Assembly (NCBI RefSeq): GCF_001723055.1 | Contig: NZ_MDCR01000013.1 | Span: forward strand, 1-44,679 | Direction of reading: 5' to 3' | Length of the DNA: 44,679 bases | DNA from: Streptomyces niveus | Lineage (GTDB): Bacteria; Actinomycetota; Actinomycetes; Streptomycetales; Streptomycetaceae | In this document: in pieces, positions 7,584 to 15,367 of the stretch | Position numbering within the stretch: position 1 is the first letter of the stretch | Layout: every line of letters begins with the position of its first letter | Translations under genes and position numbers: made by a program | The notes under the pieces: model-generated | The model's input: the letters and a program-made list of their open reading frames with translations, nothing else | Told to the model about the DNA's origin: nothing | Databases searched by the model: none

Positions 7584-8681
7584 ATGGCCGAAAGACTCCG
7601 CAGAACCACCCTGGTGTCCGCGTTGCTCGTCTTCACCGCCCTGGCCCTGGTGGCCATGGGGCTGACCGCGATCACGGACACCGCCACCGCCGACCCCAAG
7701 AACGACCGCGGCACGACGGCCGCGTCCCACGCGGGACACAAGATGCCGCCGGCCGTTCCCGTCCCGTCCGGGGACGACCCCGACGGCGACGGCTACATAC
7801 CGGCGAACCCGCCGGTCACCGGCGTCGTACCGTCGGACGAGATACCGCCGCACCGTTACTTCCACGAGTTCCAGGCGAACTGCGAGGTCACCCACACCAG
7901 GCCGGACGACCCGATCGTCTACCCGGGGCAGCCGGGCGCCTCGCACGACCACACCTTCATGGGCAACAGGACCACCGACGCCAACAGCACCACGGCGTCG
8001 CTGGACTCCGGCACCACCGCGTGCAAGGCGCCGGGCGACCGGTCCGCGTACTGGATGCCGACCCTGCTCAACGCGGACCAGCCGGTCCGGCCCATCGGCC
8101 CGCAGGTCATCTACTACAAGGCGGGAGTCACCGACTACCGGACCGTCCGGCCGTTCCCGAAGGGCCTGCGGTTCGTGGTCGGCAGCCCGACGCAGTCGGC
8201 GGACGAGTTCCGCAACCACCCGGGCTGGGTGGAGGGCTGGGAGTGCGGTAACTCCTTCAACAACACCGAGATTCCCGCCAGTTGCCCGGCCACCCGGGAC
8301 GTCCAGCTCAACCTCCGTTTCCAGGCCCCCAGTTGCTGGGACGGAAAGTATCTGGACACCCCGGACCACAAGAGCCACATGGCCTATCCGCTCGTCATGG
8401 GCGCCAACCAGGACGTCTGCCCGACGTCGCACCCGGTGGCGCTGCCGATGGTCGAGTTCAAGATGGCCTGGCCGGTGAACGGAGACATGTCCAAGGTGAG
8501 ACTGGCCAGTGGAACGGGGCACTCCTTCCACTACGACTTCTTCAACGCCTGGGACGACGCCACGCTGCGCAAGATGGTCAACCACTGTGTCGTCGGTGGT
8601 CTCCAGTGCGACGCGCGGGGTTACGACCAGAACAACCCGGGGGCCGGGGCGGCCCTGAACGAGGACTACGAACTGCCGTAA
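7584..8681 (+). CDS. Secreted DUF1996 domain protein
   Basis: This 365-residue protein starts with a secretion signal (RLRR, then a hydrophobic stretch to about residue 28, cleavage near ATA-DP at 36). After a linker rich in Pro, Gly and Asp, the DUF1996 domain runs from about residue 88 to 355. It shows the marks of the family: FxxxC near the start, ASHDHTFMGN at 119-128, and TGHSFHYDFFNAW around H313 and H316. There are several cysteines, probably in disulfides. The domain is common in fungi, often with carbohydrate-binding modules, and its activity is not established to my knowledge. The ATG at 7584 was chosen for the GGAGG 5 bases upstream; ATGs at 7554 and 7572 are alternatives. The operator upstream links it to the two glycosidases at 8805 and 24674. 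Confidence 0.9.
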   Translation: MAERLRRTTLVSALLVFTALALVAMGLTAITDTATADPKNDRGTTAASHAGHKMPPAVPVPSGDDPDGDGYIPANPPVTGVVPSDEIPPHRYFHEFQANCEVTHTRPDDPIVYPGQPGASHDHTFMGNRTTDANSTTASLDSGTTACKAPGDRSAYWMPTLLNADQPVRPIGPQVIYYKAGVTDYRTVRPFPKGLRFVVGSPTQSADEFRNHPGWVEGWECGNSFNNTEIPASCPATRDVQLNLRFQAPSCWDGKYLDTPDHKSHMAYPLVMGANQDVCPTSHPVALPMVEFKMAWPVNGDMSKVRLASGTGHSFHYDFFNAWDDATLRKMVNHCVVGGLQCDARGYDQNNPGAGAALNEDYELP

Positions 8682-8718
8682 CCGGGACCGCTCTCCCGCC
8701 GGGGTGTACTCCGCCCCT

Positions 8719-8738
8719 GTGGGAGAGCGCTCTCCCAC
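8719..8738. promoter_or_regulatory. LacI-type operator, copy 2 (GH-A/discoidin gene)
   Basis: GTGGGAGAGCGCTCTCCCAC is a perfect 20-base palindrome and the longest of the four copies. It starts 37 bases after the DUF1996 stop and ends 66 bases before the next start, so the hydrolase gene has its own control point. A -35/-10 pair could not be assigned with confidence. Confidence 0.8.
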
Positions 8739-8804
8739 TTGCTCCGCCGTGTTGCTCGCTCGCGTTTTCCATATCCCCGCCCGCACTCTCCCCACAGGTG
8801 ACTC

Positions 8805-10592
8805 ATGACAGCGACAAGACTTCTCCGAGGTACCGGACTCCGCCCGAAGACCGCCCCCGGCCGCCTGCGCGCCATGGCGTCCGTCGCCGCCACCGCACTC
8901 CTCGCCGCCTTCGCCGTGACCGTCCCGGCCGCCGCCCCCGCGCAAGCGGCCGGCAGCGTCGTCAAGGTCACCGGGTCCCAAGGCGCCTGGCAGCTGACCG
9001 TCGACGGGGCGCCGTACCAGGTCAAGGGGCTGACCTGGGGCCCGTCGGTCGCCGACGCCGGCAGATACATGCCCGACGTGGCCTCCATGGGCGTCAACAC
9101 CATCCGTACCTGGGGCACCGACGGCACCACCAAGCCCCTCCTCGACTCGGCCGCCGCCAACGGCGTCAAGGTCATCGCCGGCTTCTGGCTCCAGCCCGGC
9201 GGCGGCCCCGGCAGCGGTGGCTGCGTCAACTACCTCACCGACACGCAGTACAAGAACGACATGCTCGCCGAGTTCCCCAAGTGGGTGGAGACCTACAAGG
9301 ACCACGCGGGTGTGCTGATGTGGAACGTCGGGAACGAGTCCGTGCTCGGCCTCCAGAACTGCTACAGCGGCGACGCCCTGGAGCAGCAGCGCAACGCGTA
9401 CACGACCTTCGTCAACGACATCGCCAAGAAGATCCACTCCGTCGACCCGAACCACCCGGTGACCTCCACCGACGCGTGGACCGGGGCCTGGCCGTACTAC
9501 AAGCGCAACGCGCCCGATCTCGACCTGTACGCGGTGAACTCCTACGCCGACGTGTGCAACATCGACGACGCCTGGAACGCGGGGGGCTACACCAAGCCCT
9601 ACATCGTCACCGAGGGCGGCCCCGCCGGTGAGTGGGAGGTGGACGACGACGTCAACGGCGTCGCGACCGAGCCCACCGATGTCGCCAAGGCCCAGGGGTA
9701 CAAGGACGCGTGGAACTGCGTCACCGGGCACCGGGGCGTCGCACTCGGTGCCACGCTCTTCCACTACGGCACCGAGTACGACTTCGGCGGTGTCTGGTTC
9801 AACCTGCTGCCCGCGGGCCAGAAGCGCCTCTCGTACTACGCGGTGAAGGAGGCGTACGGCAGGAGCACCGCCGGTGACAACAAGCCGCCGGTGATCTCCA
9901 ACATGGCCGTCGACGGCGCCACGGCCGTGGCCGCCGGACGTCCGTTCAAGGTGACGTCGGACGTGACGGACCCGAACGGGGACGCCCTGAACTACGAGGT
10001 GCTGGTCAACAGCAAGTACATAGACAACGGGGGGCAGTTGACCCCGGCGCAGTTCACCGCCGAGGGCAACGGGGACTTCACCGTCACCGCGCCCGACAGG
10101 CTCGGCGTGTGGAAGGTGTACATCAAGGCGACCGACGGCAAGGGCAACGTGGGGATCGAGACCAAGTCCTTCAAGGTCGTGCCGCCGCCGGTCGGCGGCA
10201 CCAACGTGGCCAAGGGCAAGCCGGCCACGGCGTCGTCCTTCCAGCCCGGCAGCGTCGGCTGCCCCTGCCCGGCGTCCGCCGCCGTCGACGGTGACTTCGG
10301 CAGCCGGTGGGCCAGCGACTGGTCCGACCCGCAGTGGATCCAGGTCGACCTGGGGACGCGTACCGCGTTCAGGCACGTACAGCTCGCCTGGGAGGCCGCG
10401 TACGGCAAGAGCTACACCATCCAGACCTCCGACAACGGACAGGACTGGAACACGGTGAAGACCGTCACCGGCGGCAACGGAGGCATCGACGACATCGAGG
10501 TCAACGGTGCGGGCCGCTATGTACGGATGCACGCGACGGAGCGCGGCACCGGATACGGCTACTCGCTCTACGAGTTCGGGGTCTACAACTGA
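8805..10592 (+). CDS. Secreted clan GH-A glycoside hydrolase with C-terminal discoidin (F5/8 type C) domain
   Basis: This 595-residue secreted enzyme has a signal peptide to about residue 48 (cleavage after AQA). A TIM barrel of clan GH-A (GH2- or GH5-like) spans about 50-350. The acid/base is probably E178 in WNVGNES and the nucleophile E270 in VTEGGP. A bacterial Ig-like domain (about 362-460, PPVISNMAVDG onward) precedes a discoidin/CBM32-like domain from about 470 to the end (NVAKGKPATASSF, AAVDGDFGSRWAS, WIQVDLG). GVNTIRTWGT recalls beta-1,3-glucan-active enzymes, but the substrate cannot be fixed by eye. The ATG at 8805 follows CAGGTGACTC, a weak ribosome site. Its operator places it with DUF1996 and the GH3 at 24674. 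Confidence 0.88.
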   Translation: MTATRLLRGTGLRPKTAPGRLRAMASVAATALLAAFAVTVPAAAPAQAAGSVVKVTGSQGAWQLTVDGAPYQVKGLTWGPSVADAGRYMPDVASMGVNTIRTWGTDGTTKPLLDSAAANGVKVIAGFWLQPGGGPGSGGCVNYLTDTQYKNDMLAEFPKWVETYKDHAGVLMWNVGNESVLGLQNCYSGDALEQQRNAYTTFVNDIAKKIHSVDPNHPVTSTDAWTGAWPYYKRNAPDLDLYAVNSYADVCNIDDAWNAGGYTKPYIVTEGGPAGEWEVDDDVNGVATEPTDVAKAQGYKDAWNCVTGHRGVALGATLFHYGTEYDFGGVWFNLLPAGQKRLSYYAVKEAYGRSTAGDNKPPVISNMAVDGATAVAAGRPFKVTSDVTDPNGDALNYEVLVNSKYIDNGGQLTPAQFTAEGNGDFTVTAPDRLGVWKVYIKATDGKGNVGIETKSFKVVPPPVGGTNVAKGKPATASSFQPGSVGCPCPASAAVDGDFGSRWASDWSDPQWIQVDLGTRTAFRHVQLAWEAAYGKSYTIQTSDNGQDWNTVKTVTGGNGGIDDIEVNGAGRYVRMHATERGTGYGYSLYEFGVYN

Positions 10593-10632
10593 ACGGCTGA
10601 CGGACTGACCGGCTGACCGACTGACCGGCTGA
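10593..10632 (+). repeat. Five tandem 8-base repeats (CCGRCTGA)
   Basis: Directly after the hydrolase stop come acggctga, cggactga, ccggctga, ccgactga and ccggctga. Every unit carries a TGA, so the array supplies many stop codons in one frame. It is probably a slippage-prone microsatellite without a function of its own. Confidence 0.7.
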
Positions 10633-10699
10633 CGCACCTTGTGCCGGCGGCCGGGCCGTTCCCGCCGCGCCGTGCTCTCCCCGCCGGCGGCGCGGTGGT

Positions 10700-10738
10700 C
10701 CCGCGGCGGGTCACGGAGGATCCGTGGCCCGCCGCGGG
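10700..10738 (+). terminator. Hairpin terminator after the GH-A gene
   Basis: The arms at 10700-10717 (cccgcggcgggtcacgga) and 10721-10738 pair over 18 bases with a single G-T pair and a 3-base loop. This very stable hairpin lies about 110 bases after the stop codon. Confidence 0.7.
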
Positions 10739-11142
10739 CTTCCGCGCGCCCGTTTCCGGGCACCTTCGCGCCCGGATGTCGGGCGCGCGACGTCGGCGAT
10801 ACGCGCGTGATTCGTACGTGCGACCTACACGTTTCCGTGCCCGTTTCGGTGACCGTTTTGGGGGGTCGGACGGGACGCAGCTCACGTTTAACCGGTCGAC
10901 CCACGGAAGCCCACCCGCCGCTTCGGGCGCCGTTCGGGCATCGATCAGCGTCAATCGGGCACCGAACCGGGCGCAGAAGGGGGTTACCCCCCGTACGACC
11001 AGCACGTACGCTGCCGAGTAAACGGGCATGAACGGGCACACTCGAAGCGGCGAAGAGCCTGGTCGTCCCGGGGCTCTTGCTTGTACAAACGACGCATGAG
11101 CCCGAACGGGTGCTGAGCCGCCAGAGCAAGGAAGTGTGTGCA
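10739..11142. other. Leader region of the deoR-type gene, no gene recognised
   Basis: About 400 bases with open frames in several directions, none with a ribosome site or recognisable protein. Seen here: further GC-rich hairpins (for example GCGCGCCCG at 10744 paired with CGGGCGCGC at 10780), three direct repeats beginning CGTTT at 10830, 10842 and 10854 with a 12-base period, and the palindrome TTGTACAA at 11081-11088. The last two are candidate sites for the DeoR-type regulator or another factor. Confidence 0.45.
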
Positions 11143-11904
11143 GTGGACACGGACGAGCGCCGACGAGAGATCCTTGAGATAGCCCGACGTGACGGGTCGG
11201 TGGAAGTCACCGAGCTGGCCGCGAAGTTGAGCGTCGCCAAGGAGACCGTCCGGCGTGATCTCCACGCCCTGGAGGAGCACGGCCTCGTACGGCGCACCCA
11301 CGGCGGCGCCTACCCCGTCGAGAGCGCCGGCTACGAGACGACCCTCGCGGTGCGCACCACCCGGCTCGTACCGCAGAAGTCACGTATCGCGGCAGCCGCC
11401 GCCGACCTCATCGGCGACGCGGAGACGGTCTTCATCGACGAGGGCTTCACCCCCCAACTCGTCGCCGAAGCCCTGCCCAGGGACCGCCCGTTGACCGTCG
11501 TCACGGCCTCCCTGGCGGTCGCGAACGGACTCGCCGACGCGGACAAGATCGCAGTGCTGCTGCTCGGCGGCCGGGTGCGCGGCGGCACCCTCGCCACCGT
11601 CGACCACTGGGCGACCCGGATGCTCGCCGACTTCGTCATCGACCTGGCGTTCGTCGGCGCGAACGGCATCTCGCGCGAGTACGGGCTGACCACCCCGGAC
11701 CCGGCCGTCAGCGAGGTGAAGGCCCAGGCCATGCGCAGCGCGCGCCGCAAGGTGTTCGCCGGGATCCACACCAAGTTCGGCGCCGTGAGCTTCTGCCGGT
11801 TCGCCGACGTCGGTGACTTCGAGGCGATCGTCACCGACGTCGGACTTCCGTCGGCGGAGGCGCAGCGCTACTCGCTGCTCGGCCCTCAGGTCATCCGCGT
11901 CTGA
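11143..11904 (+). CDS. DeoR-family transcriptional regulator of the polyol operon
   Basis: This 253-residue regulator opens with a DeoR helix-turn-helix: ERRREILEIARRDGSVEVTELAAKLSVAKETVRRDLHALEEHG, in which the VTELA/VAKETVRRDL block is the signature. The C-terminal sugar-phosphate sensing domain, related to ribose 5-phosphate isomerase, contains IDEG, GGRVRGGTLATV and FVGANGISREYGLTTPD. The GTG at 11143 was chosen because family similarity starts there and AAGGAAG lies 10 bases before it. It lies just upstream of the polyol operon in the same direction, 201 bases from the lipoprotein start, and most likely represses it until a phosphorylated sugar such as fructose phosphate is made. The effector is inferred. 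Confidence 0.92.
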   Translation: MDTDERRREILEIARRDGSVEVTELAAKLSVAKETVRRDLHALEEHGLVRRTHGGAYPVESAGYETTLAVRTTRLVPQKSRIAAAAADLIGDAETVFIDEGFTPQLVAEALPRDRPLTVVTASLAVANGLADADKIAVLLLGGRVRGGTLATVDHWATRMLADFVIDLAFVGANGISREYGLTTPDPAVSEVKAQAMRSARRKVFAGIHTKFGAVSFCRFADVGDFEAIVTDVGLPSAEAQRYSLLGPQVIRV

Positions 11905-11964
11905 CGCGCCTCACCCGTCCCCGGACCCCCGCCGCAGCGGCCAGGGGGCGGGACCCGTACGGCC

Positions 11965-12026
11965 CACGACGCCCTCACGACACTCCATGCCACCTCACGA
12001 ACACCCCGCGACACCCCACGACACCC
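11965..12026 (+). promoter_or_regulatory. Helically phased direct repeats (consensus CACGACACCC) before the polyol operon
   Basis: Copies begin at 11965, 11976, 11986 (degenerate), 11996, 12007 and 12017, giving steps of 11, 10, 10, 11 and 10 bases. The same sequence face is therefore shown once per helical turn. DeoR-family regulators often use direct repeats, and the array sits 80-140 bases upstream of the operon start. The near-palindrome GAAAAGCTTTCC follows at 12029-12040. It is probably a multi-site operator; low-complexity DNA is the alternative. Confidence 0.5.
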
Positions 12027-12105
12027 CCGAAAAGCTTTCCACCCCCCTCAGTCACCAGCCATCAGCCGGCAGACGAACCGCCACCGAATGATCAGGAGAT
12101 TACTC

Positions 12106-13464
12106 ATGGCCCTCCAGCAGCGACGACGTGGAATAGGCGTACGTGTGGGCGCGGGAGCGGCCTTGACGGCACTCCTCGCCGGATGCAGCGGCGCCGGAGG
12201 CACCGCCTCCGACGGCGGTGACACGATCAACGTGCTGATGGTGAACAACCCGCAGATGGTCGAGCTCCAGAAGCTGACCGCCGCGAACTTCACCAAGGAC
12301 ACCGGCATCAAGGTCAACTTCTCGGTGCTGCCGGAGAACGACGTACGCGACAAGATCAGCCAGGACTTCTCCAACCAGGCCGGCCAGTACGACGTCGCGA
12401 CCATCAGCAACTTCGAGGTCCCCTTCTTCGCGAAGAACGGCTGGCTGCACCAGCTCGACGAGTACGCGCAGGCCGACAAGGCGTTCGACCAGGGCGACAT
12501 CCTCAAGCCGCTCCAGGAGTCGCTGACGGCCGAGGACGGCAAGCTCTACGGCCAGCCGTTCTACGGCGAGTCGTCCTTCCTCATGTACCGCAAGGACGTC
12601 TTCGAGCAGAAGAACCTGAAGATGCCCGACAACCCCACCTGGCAGGAGGTCGCCGACCTCGCCGCCAAGACCGACGGCGCCGAGAAGGGCATGAAGGGGA
12701 TCTGTCTGCGCGGTCTGCCGGGCTGGGGCGAGGTCATCGCGCCGCTCACGACCGTCGTCAACACCATGGGCGGCACCTGGTTCACCGAGGACTGGAAGGC
12801 GCAGCTGACCTCGCCCGAGTTCAAGAAGGCCACCAAGTTCTACGTCGACCTGGTGCGTGAGCACGGCGAGGCGGGCGCCCCGCAGGCCGGTTACGCCGAG
12901 TGCCTCAACAACATGACGCAGGGCAAGACGTCCATGTGGTACGACGCCACCGCGGGCGCCGGCTCGCTGGAGGCCAAGGACTCCCCGGTCAAGGGCAAGA
13001 TCGGCTACGTACCCGCGCCGGTCGACAAGACGGACAGCTCCGGCTGGCTCTACACCTGGGCCTGGGGCATGCAGAAGGCGTCCAAGAACACCGAGAGCGC
13101 CTGGAAGTTCATCTCCTGGGCGTCCAGCAAGGAGTACGAGGAGCTGGTCGGCAAGGAGATCGGCTGGGCCAACGTCCCGGCCGGCAAGCGCGCGTCGACC
13201 TACATGAACGCCGACTACCGCAAGGAGGCGGGCGCGTTCGCCGACGTCACCTCGGAGGCGATCTCCAGCGCCAACCCGCGCGACCCCGGCACCCAGCCCC
13301 GCCCGACCGTCGGCATCCAGTTCGTGGGCATCCCCGAGTTCACCGACCTCGGCACGAAGGTCTCGCAGGAGATCAGCGCGGCCATCGCCGGCCGTCAGTC
13401 GGTCGACGACGCCCTTGAGGCCTCCCAGAAGCTGGCCGAGAAGGTAGCCGAGGAGTACCGGTGA
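12106..13464 (+). CDS. Sugar/polyol ABC transporter substrate-binding lipoprotein
   Basis: This 452-residue extracellular binding lipoprotein has a signal ending in the lipobox LLAGC with Cys27. It belongs to the large type-1 (MalE/SmoE-like) binding-protein family (DTINVLMVNNPQMVELQKLT, later FYGESSFLMYRKDVFE and WAWGMQKAS). The ATG at 12106 follows AGGAG; an upstream ATG at 12088 overlaps that ribosome site and is unlikely. It is the first gene of the operon, and its stop overlaps the first permease start by 4 bases. The ligand is probably a hexitol such as mannitol or sorbitol, judging from the dehydrogenase and kinase downstream. The sequence alone does not prove it. Confidence 0.92.
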   Translation: MALQQRRRGIGVRVGAGAALTALLAGCSGAGGTASDGGDTINVLMVNNPQMVELQKLTAANFTKDTGIKVNFSVLPENDVRDKISQDFSNQAGQYDVATISNFEVPFFAKNGWLHQLDEYAQADKAFDQGDILKPLQESLTAEDGKLYGQPFYGESSFLMYRKDVFEQKNLKMPDNPTWQEVADLAAKTDGAEKGMKGICLRGLPGWGEVIAPLTTVVNTMGGTWFTEDWKAQLTSPEFKKATKFYVDLVREHGEAGAPQAGYAECLNNMTQGKTSMWYDATAGAGSLEAKDSPVKGKIGYVPAPVDKTDSSGWLYTWAWGMQKASKNTESAWKFISWASSKEYEELVGKEIGWANVPAGKRASTYMNADYRKEAGAFADVTSEAISSANPRDPGTQPRPTVGIQFVGIPEFTDLGTKVSQEISAAIAGRQSVDDALEASQKLAEKVAEEYR

Positions 13465-14444
13465 GCACTTCCGTCAGCGACGCGCCGGCGGCCCCGCCGG
13501 ACCCGTCCCCACCGGCCAAGTCCCGCCCCCCGGCGGGACCCCGGTCGGGCCGGGCTCGCGCCTGGGCGACCCGGGCCCCCCTTCTGCCGGCTCTCATCTT
13601 CCTGATCGCCGTCACGCAACTCCCGTTCGTGGCAACGCTGTTCATCTCGCTGTTCGACTGGAACTCGCTCAACCCGGACGCCCGCAGCTTCTCCGGGCTC
13701 TCCAACTACGGCTCCGTGTTCAGCGACGCGGACCTGCGGGAATCGGTCTTCACGACGATGCTGCTCACCGCGACCGTGGTGATCGCCAGCGTCGTGTTCG
13801 GGCTGCTGCTCGCGCTGCTGCTCGACCGTAAGTTCATGGGCCGCGGACTGGTCCGTACGCTGCTCATCACCCCGTTCCTGCTGGTGCCCGTCTCGGCGGC
13901 GCTGCTGTGGAAGCACGTGCTCTACAACCCCGAGTACGGCCTGCTGAACGGTGGTTGGGCCTGGTTCACCGGGCTGTTCGGCGTGGAGAACGCGTCGCAG
14001 CCCGACTGGATCTCGGACATGCCGCTGCTCGCCGTCGAGGCGTCCCTCATCTGGCAGTGGACACCGTTCATGATGCTCATCCTGCTGGCCGGGCTGCAGA
14101 GCAGGCCCATCGACATGATGGAGGCGGCGCGCCTCGACGGCGCGAACGCCTGGCAGATGTTCGCCTTCCTGACCCTGCCGCATCTGCGCCGCTACCTCGA
14201 ACTCGGCGTCCTGCTCGGCTCGATCTACATCGTGCAGAACTTCGACGCCGTGTTCACCATCACCGCGGGCGGGCTCGGCACCGCCAACCTCCCCTACACC
14301 ATCTACCAGACCTTCTACCAGGCTCACGAGTACGGACTGGCCTCCGCCGCAGGCGTGGTCGTCGTGATCGGCACCATCGTGATCGCGACCTTCGCCCTGC
14401 GCGTCGTCTCGTCCCTCTTCAGTGAGGAGGCAGGGCGCTCATGA
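13461..14444 (+). CDS. ABC transporter permease 1 (SmoF/MalF-like)
   Basis: A 327-residue membrane subunit with about six transmembrane helices after a Pro-rich cytoplasmic N-terminus of about 35 residues. The EAA loop that docks on the ATPase reads EAARLDGANAWQMFAFLTLP. The GTG start overlaps the lipoprotein stop (GTGA), and the stop overlaps the next ATG (ATGA), implying translational coupling. Together with permease 2 it forms the channel of a CUT1-type importer. No ATPase gene is in the operon. Confidence 0.94.
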   Translation: MSTSVSDAPAAPPDPSPPAKSRPPAGPRSGRARAWATRAPLLPALIFLIAVTQLPFVATLFISLFDWNSLNPDARSFSGLSNYGSVFSDADLRESVFTTMLLTATVVIASVVFGLLLALLLDRKFMGRGLVRTLLITPFLLVPVSAALLWKHVLYNPEYGLLNGGWAWFTGLFGVENASQPDWISDMPLLAVEASLIWQWTPFMMLILLAGLQSRPIDMMEAARLDGANAWQMFAFLTLPHLRRYLELGVLLGSIYIVQNFDAVFTITAGGLGTANLPYTIYQTFYQAHEYGLASAAGVVVVIGTIVIATFALRVVSSLFSEEAGRS

Positions 14445-15367
14445 GCACACTCTCCGCACCGAAGACCGCCGGCACCCCGGGCACCCCCGGCAAGGCGGGC
14501 AAGCCCGCACAGCACCAGGACAAGTACGGCCCCGCGGCCCGGCGCGCCAAGCGGCGCTCCACCGCGCTCGGCCTGCTGGCCTGGGTGGTCGGTGTCGTCT
14601 TCTGCTTCCCCGCGCTGTGGATGTTCCTCACGTCCCTGCACTCGGAGTCGGACGCCGCGACCAACCCGCCGTCCCTCACGGCGCCGCTCACCTTCGAGAA
14701 CTACAGCGACTTCTTCGGCGCCGGTGGCGGGGCGAGCCCCTGGCCGCCGCTCATCAACTCGGTGACGGCGTCGCTGTTCTCGACCCTGTTCGTCCTGGTG
14801 CTGGCGCTCCCGGCGGCGTACGCGCTGTCCATCAAGCCCGTCCGCAAATGGACGGACGTGATGTTCTTCTTCCTCTCCACGAAGATGCTGCCGGTCGTCG
14901 CCGGACTGCTGCCGGTGTATCTCTTCGCCAAGAACGTGGGGATGCTGGACAACATCTGGCTGCTCGTCATCCTCTACACCTCGATGAATCTGCCGATCGC
15001 GGTCTGGATGATGCAGTCCTTCCTCGCGGACGTGCCGGTCTCCATCATCGAGGCCGCCCAGGTGGACGGCGCCCGGCTGCCCACCGTCCTGATCCGGGTC
15101 GTGGCGCCCGTCGCCGCCCCCGGCATCGCGGCCACCGCGCTGATCTGCTTCATCTTCAGCTGGAACGAACTGCTCTTCGCCCGGGTCCTGACCGGCGTGA
15201 CAGCTCAGACCGCGCCCGTCTTCCTGACCGGATTCGTCACCAGCCAGGGCCTCTTCCTCGCCCAGCTGTGCGCCGCGTCCGTCGTCGTGTCCCTGCCGGT
15301 GCTCGCCGCCGGCTTCGCCGCCCAGGACAAGCTCGTCCAGGGCCTTTCTCTTGGAGCCGTCAAATGA
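14441..15367 (+). CDS. ABC transporter permease 2 (SmoG/MalG-like)
   Basis: A 308-residue membrane subunit with six predicted helices. The N-terminal 50 residues are charged and rich in Pro, Gly and Lys, then the first helix begins (ALGLLAWVVGVVFCFPALW). The EAA loop is EAAQVDGARLPTVLIRVVAP. The protein ends GLSLGAVK, as MalG-type permeases commonly do (GLTAGAVK). Both ends overlap neighbours by 4 bases. The missing ATPase is probably the shared MsiK subunit used by Streptomyces sugar importers. Confidence 0.94.
   Translation: MSTLSAPKTAGTPGTPGKAGKPAQHQDKYGPAARRAKRRSTALGLLAWVVGVVFCFPALWMFLTSLHSESDAATNPPSLTAPLTFENYSDFFGAGGGASPWPPLINSVTASLFSTLFVLVLALPAAYALSIKPVRKWTDVMFFFLSTKMLPVVAGLLPVYLFAKNVGMLDNIWLLVILYTSMNLPIAVWMMQSFLADVPVSIIEAAQVDGARLPTVLIRVVAPVAAPGIAATALICFIFSWNELLFARVLTGVTAQTAPVFLTGFVTSQGLFLAQLCAASVVVSLPVLAAGFAAQDKLVQGLSLGAVK

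Noticed and set aside
10639..11031. Open frames in both directions between the GH-A and deoR-type genes
   Set aside because: They overlap strong hairpins, lack ribosome sites, and their products are Arg- and Pro-rich without recognisable structure.
7350..11297. A 1315-codon open frame on the minus strand
   Set aside because: It lies antisense to the DUF1996 and GH-A genes, whose products have clear domains. Long antisense frames are normal in DNA of this base composition, and the translation shows no recognisable domain.
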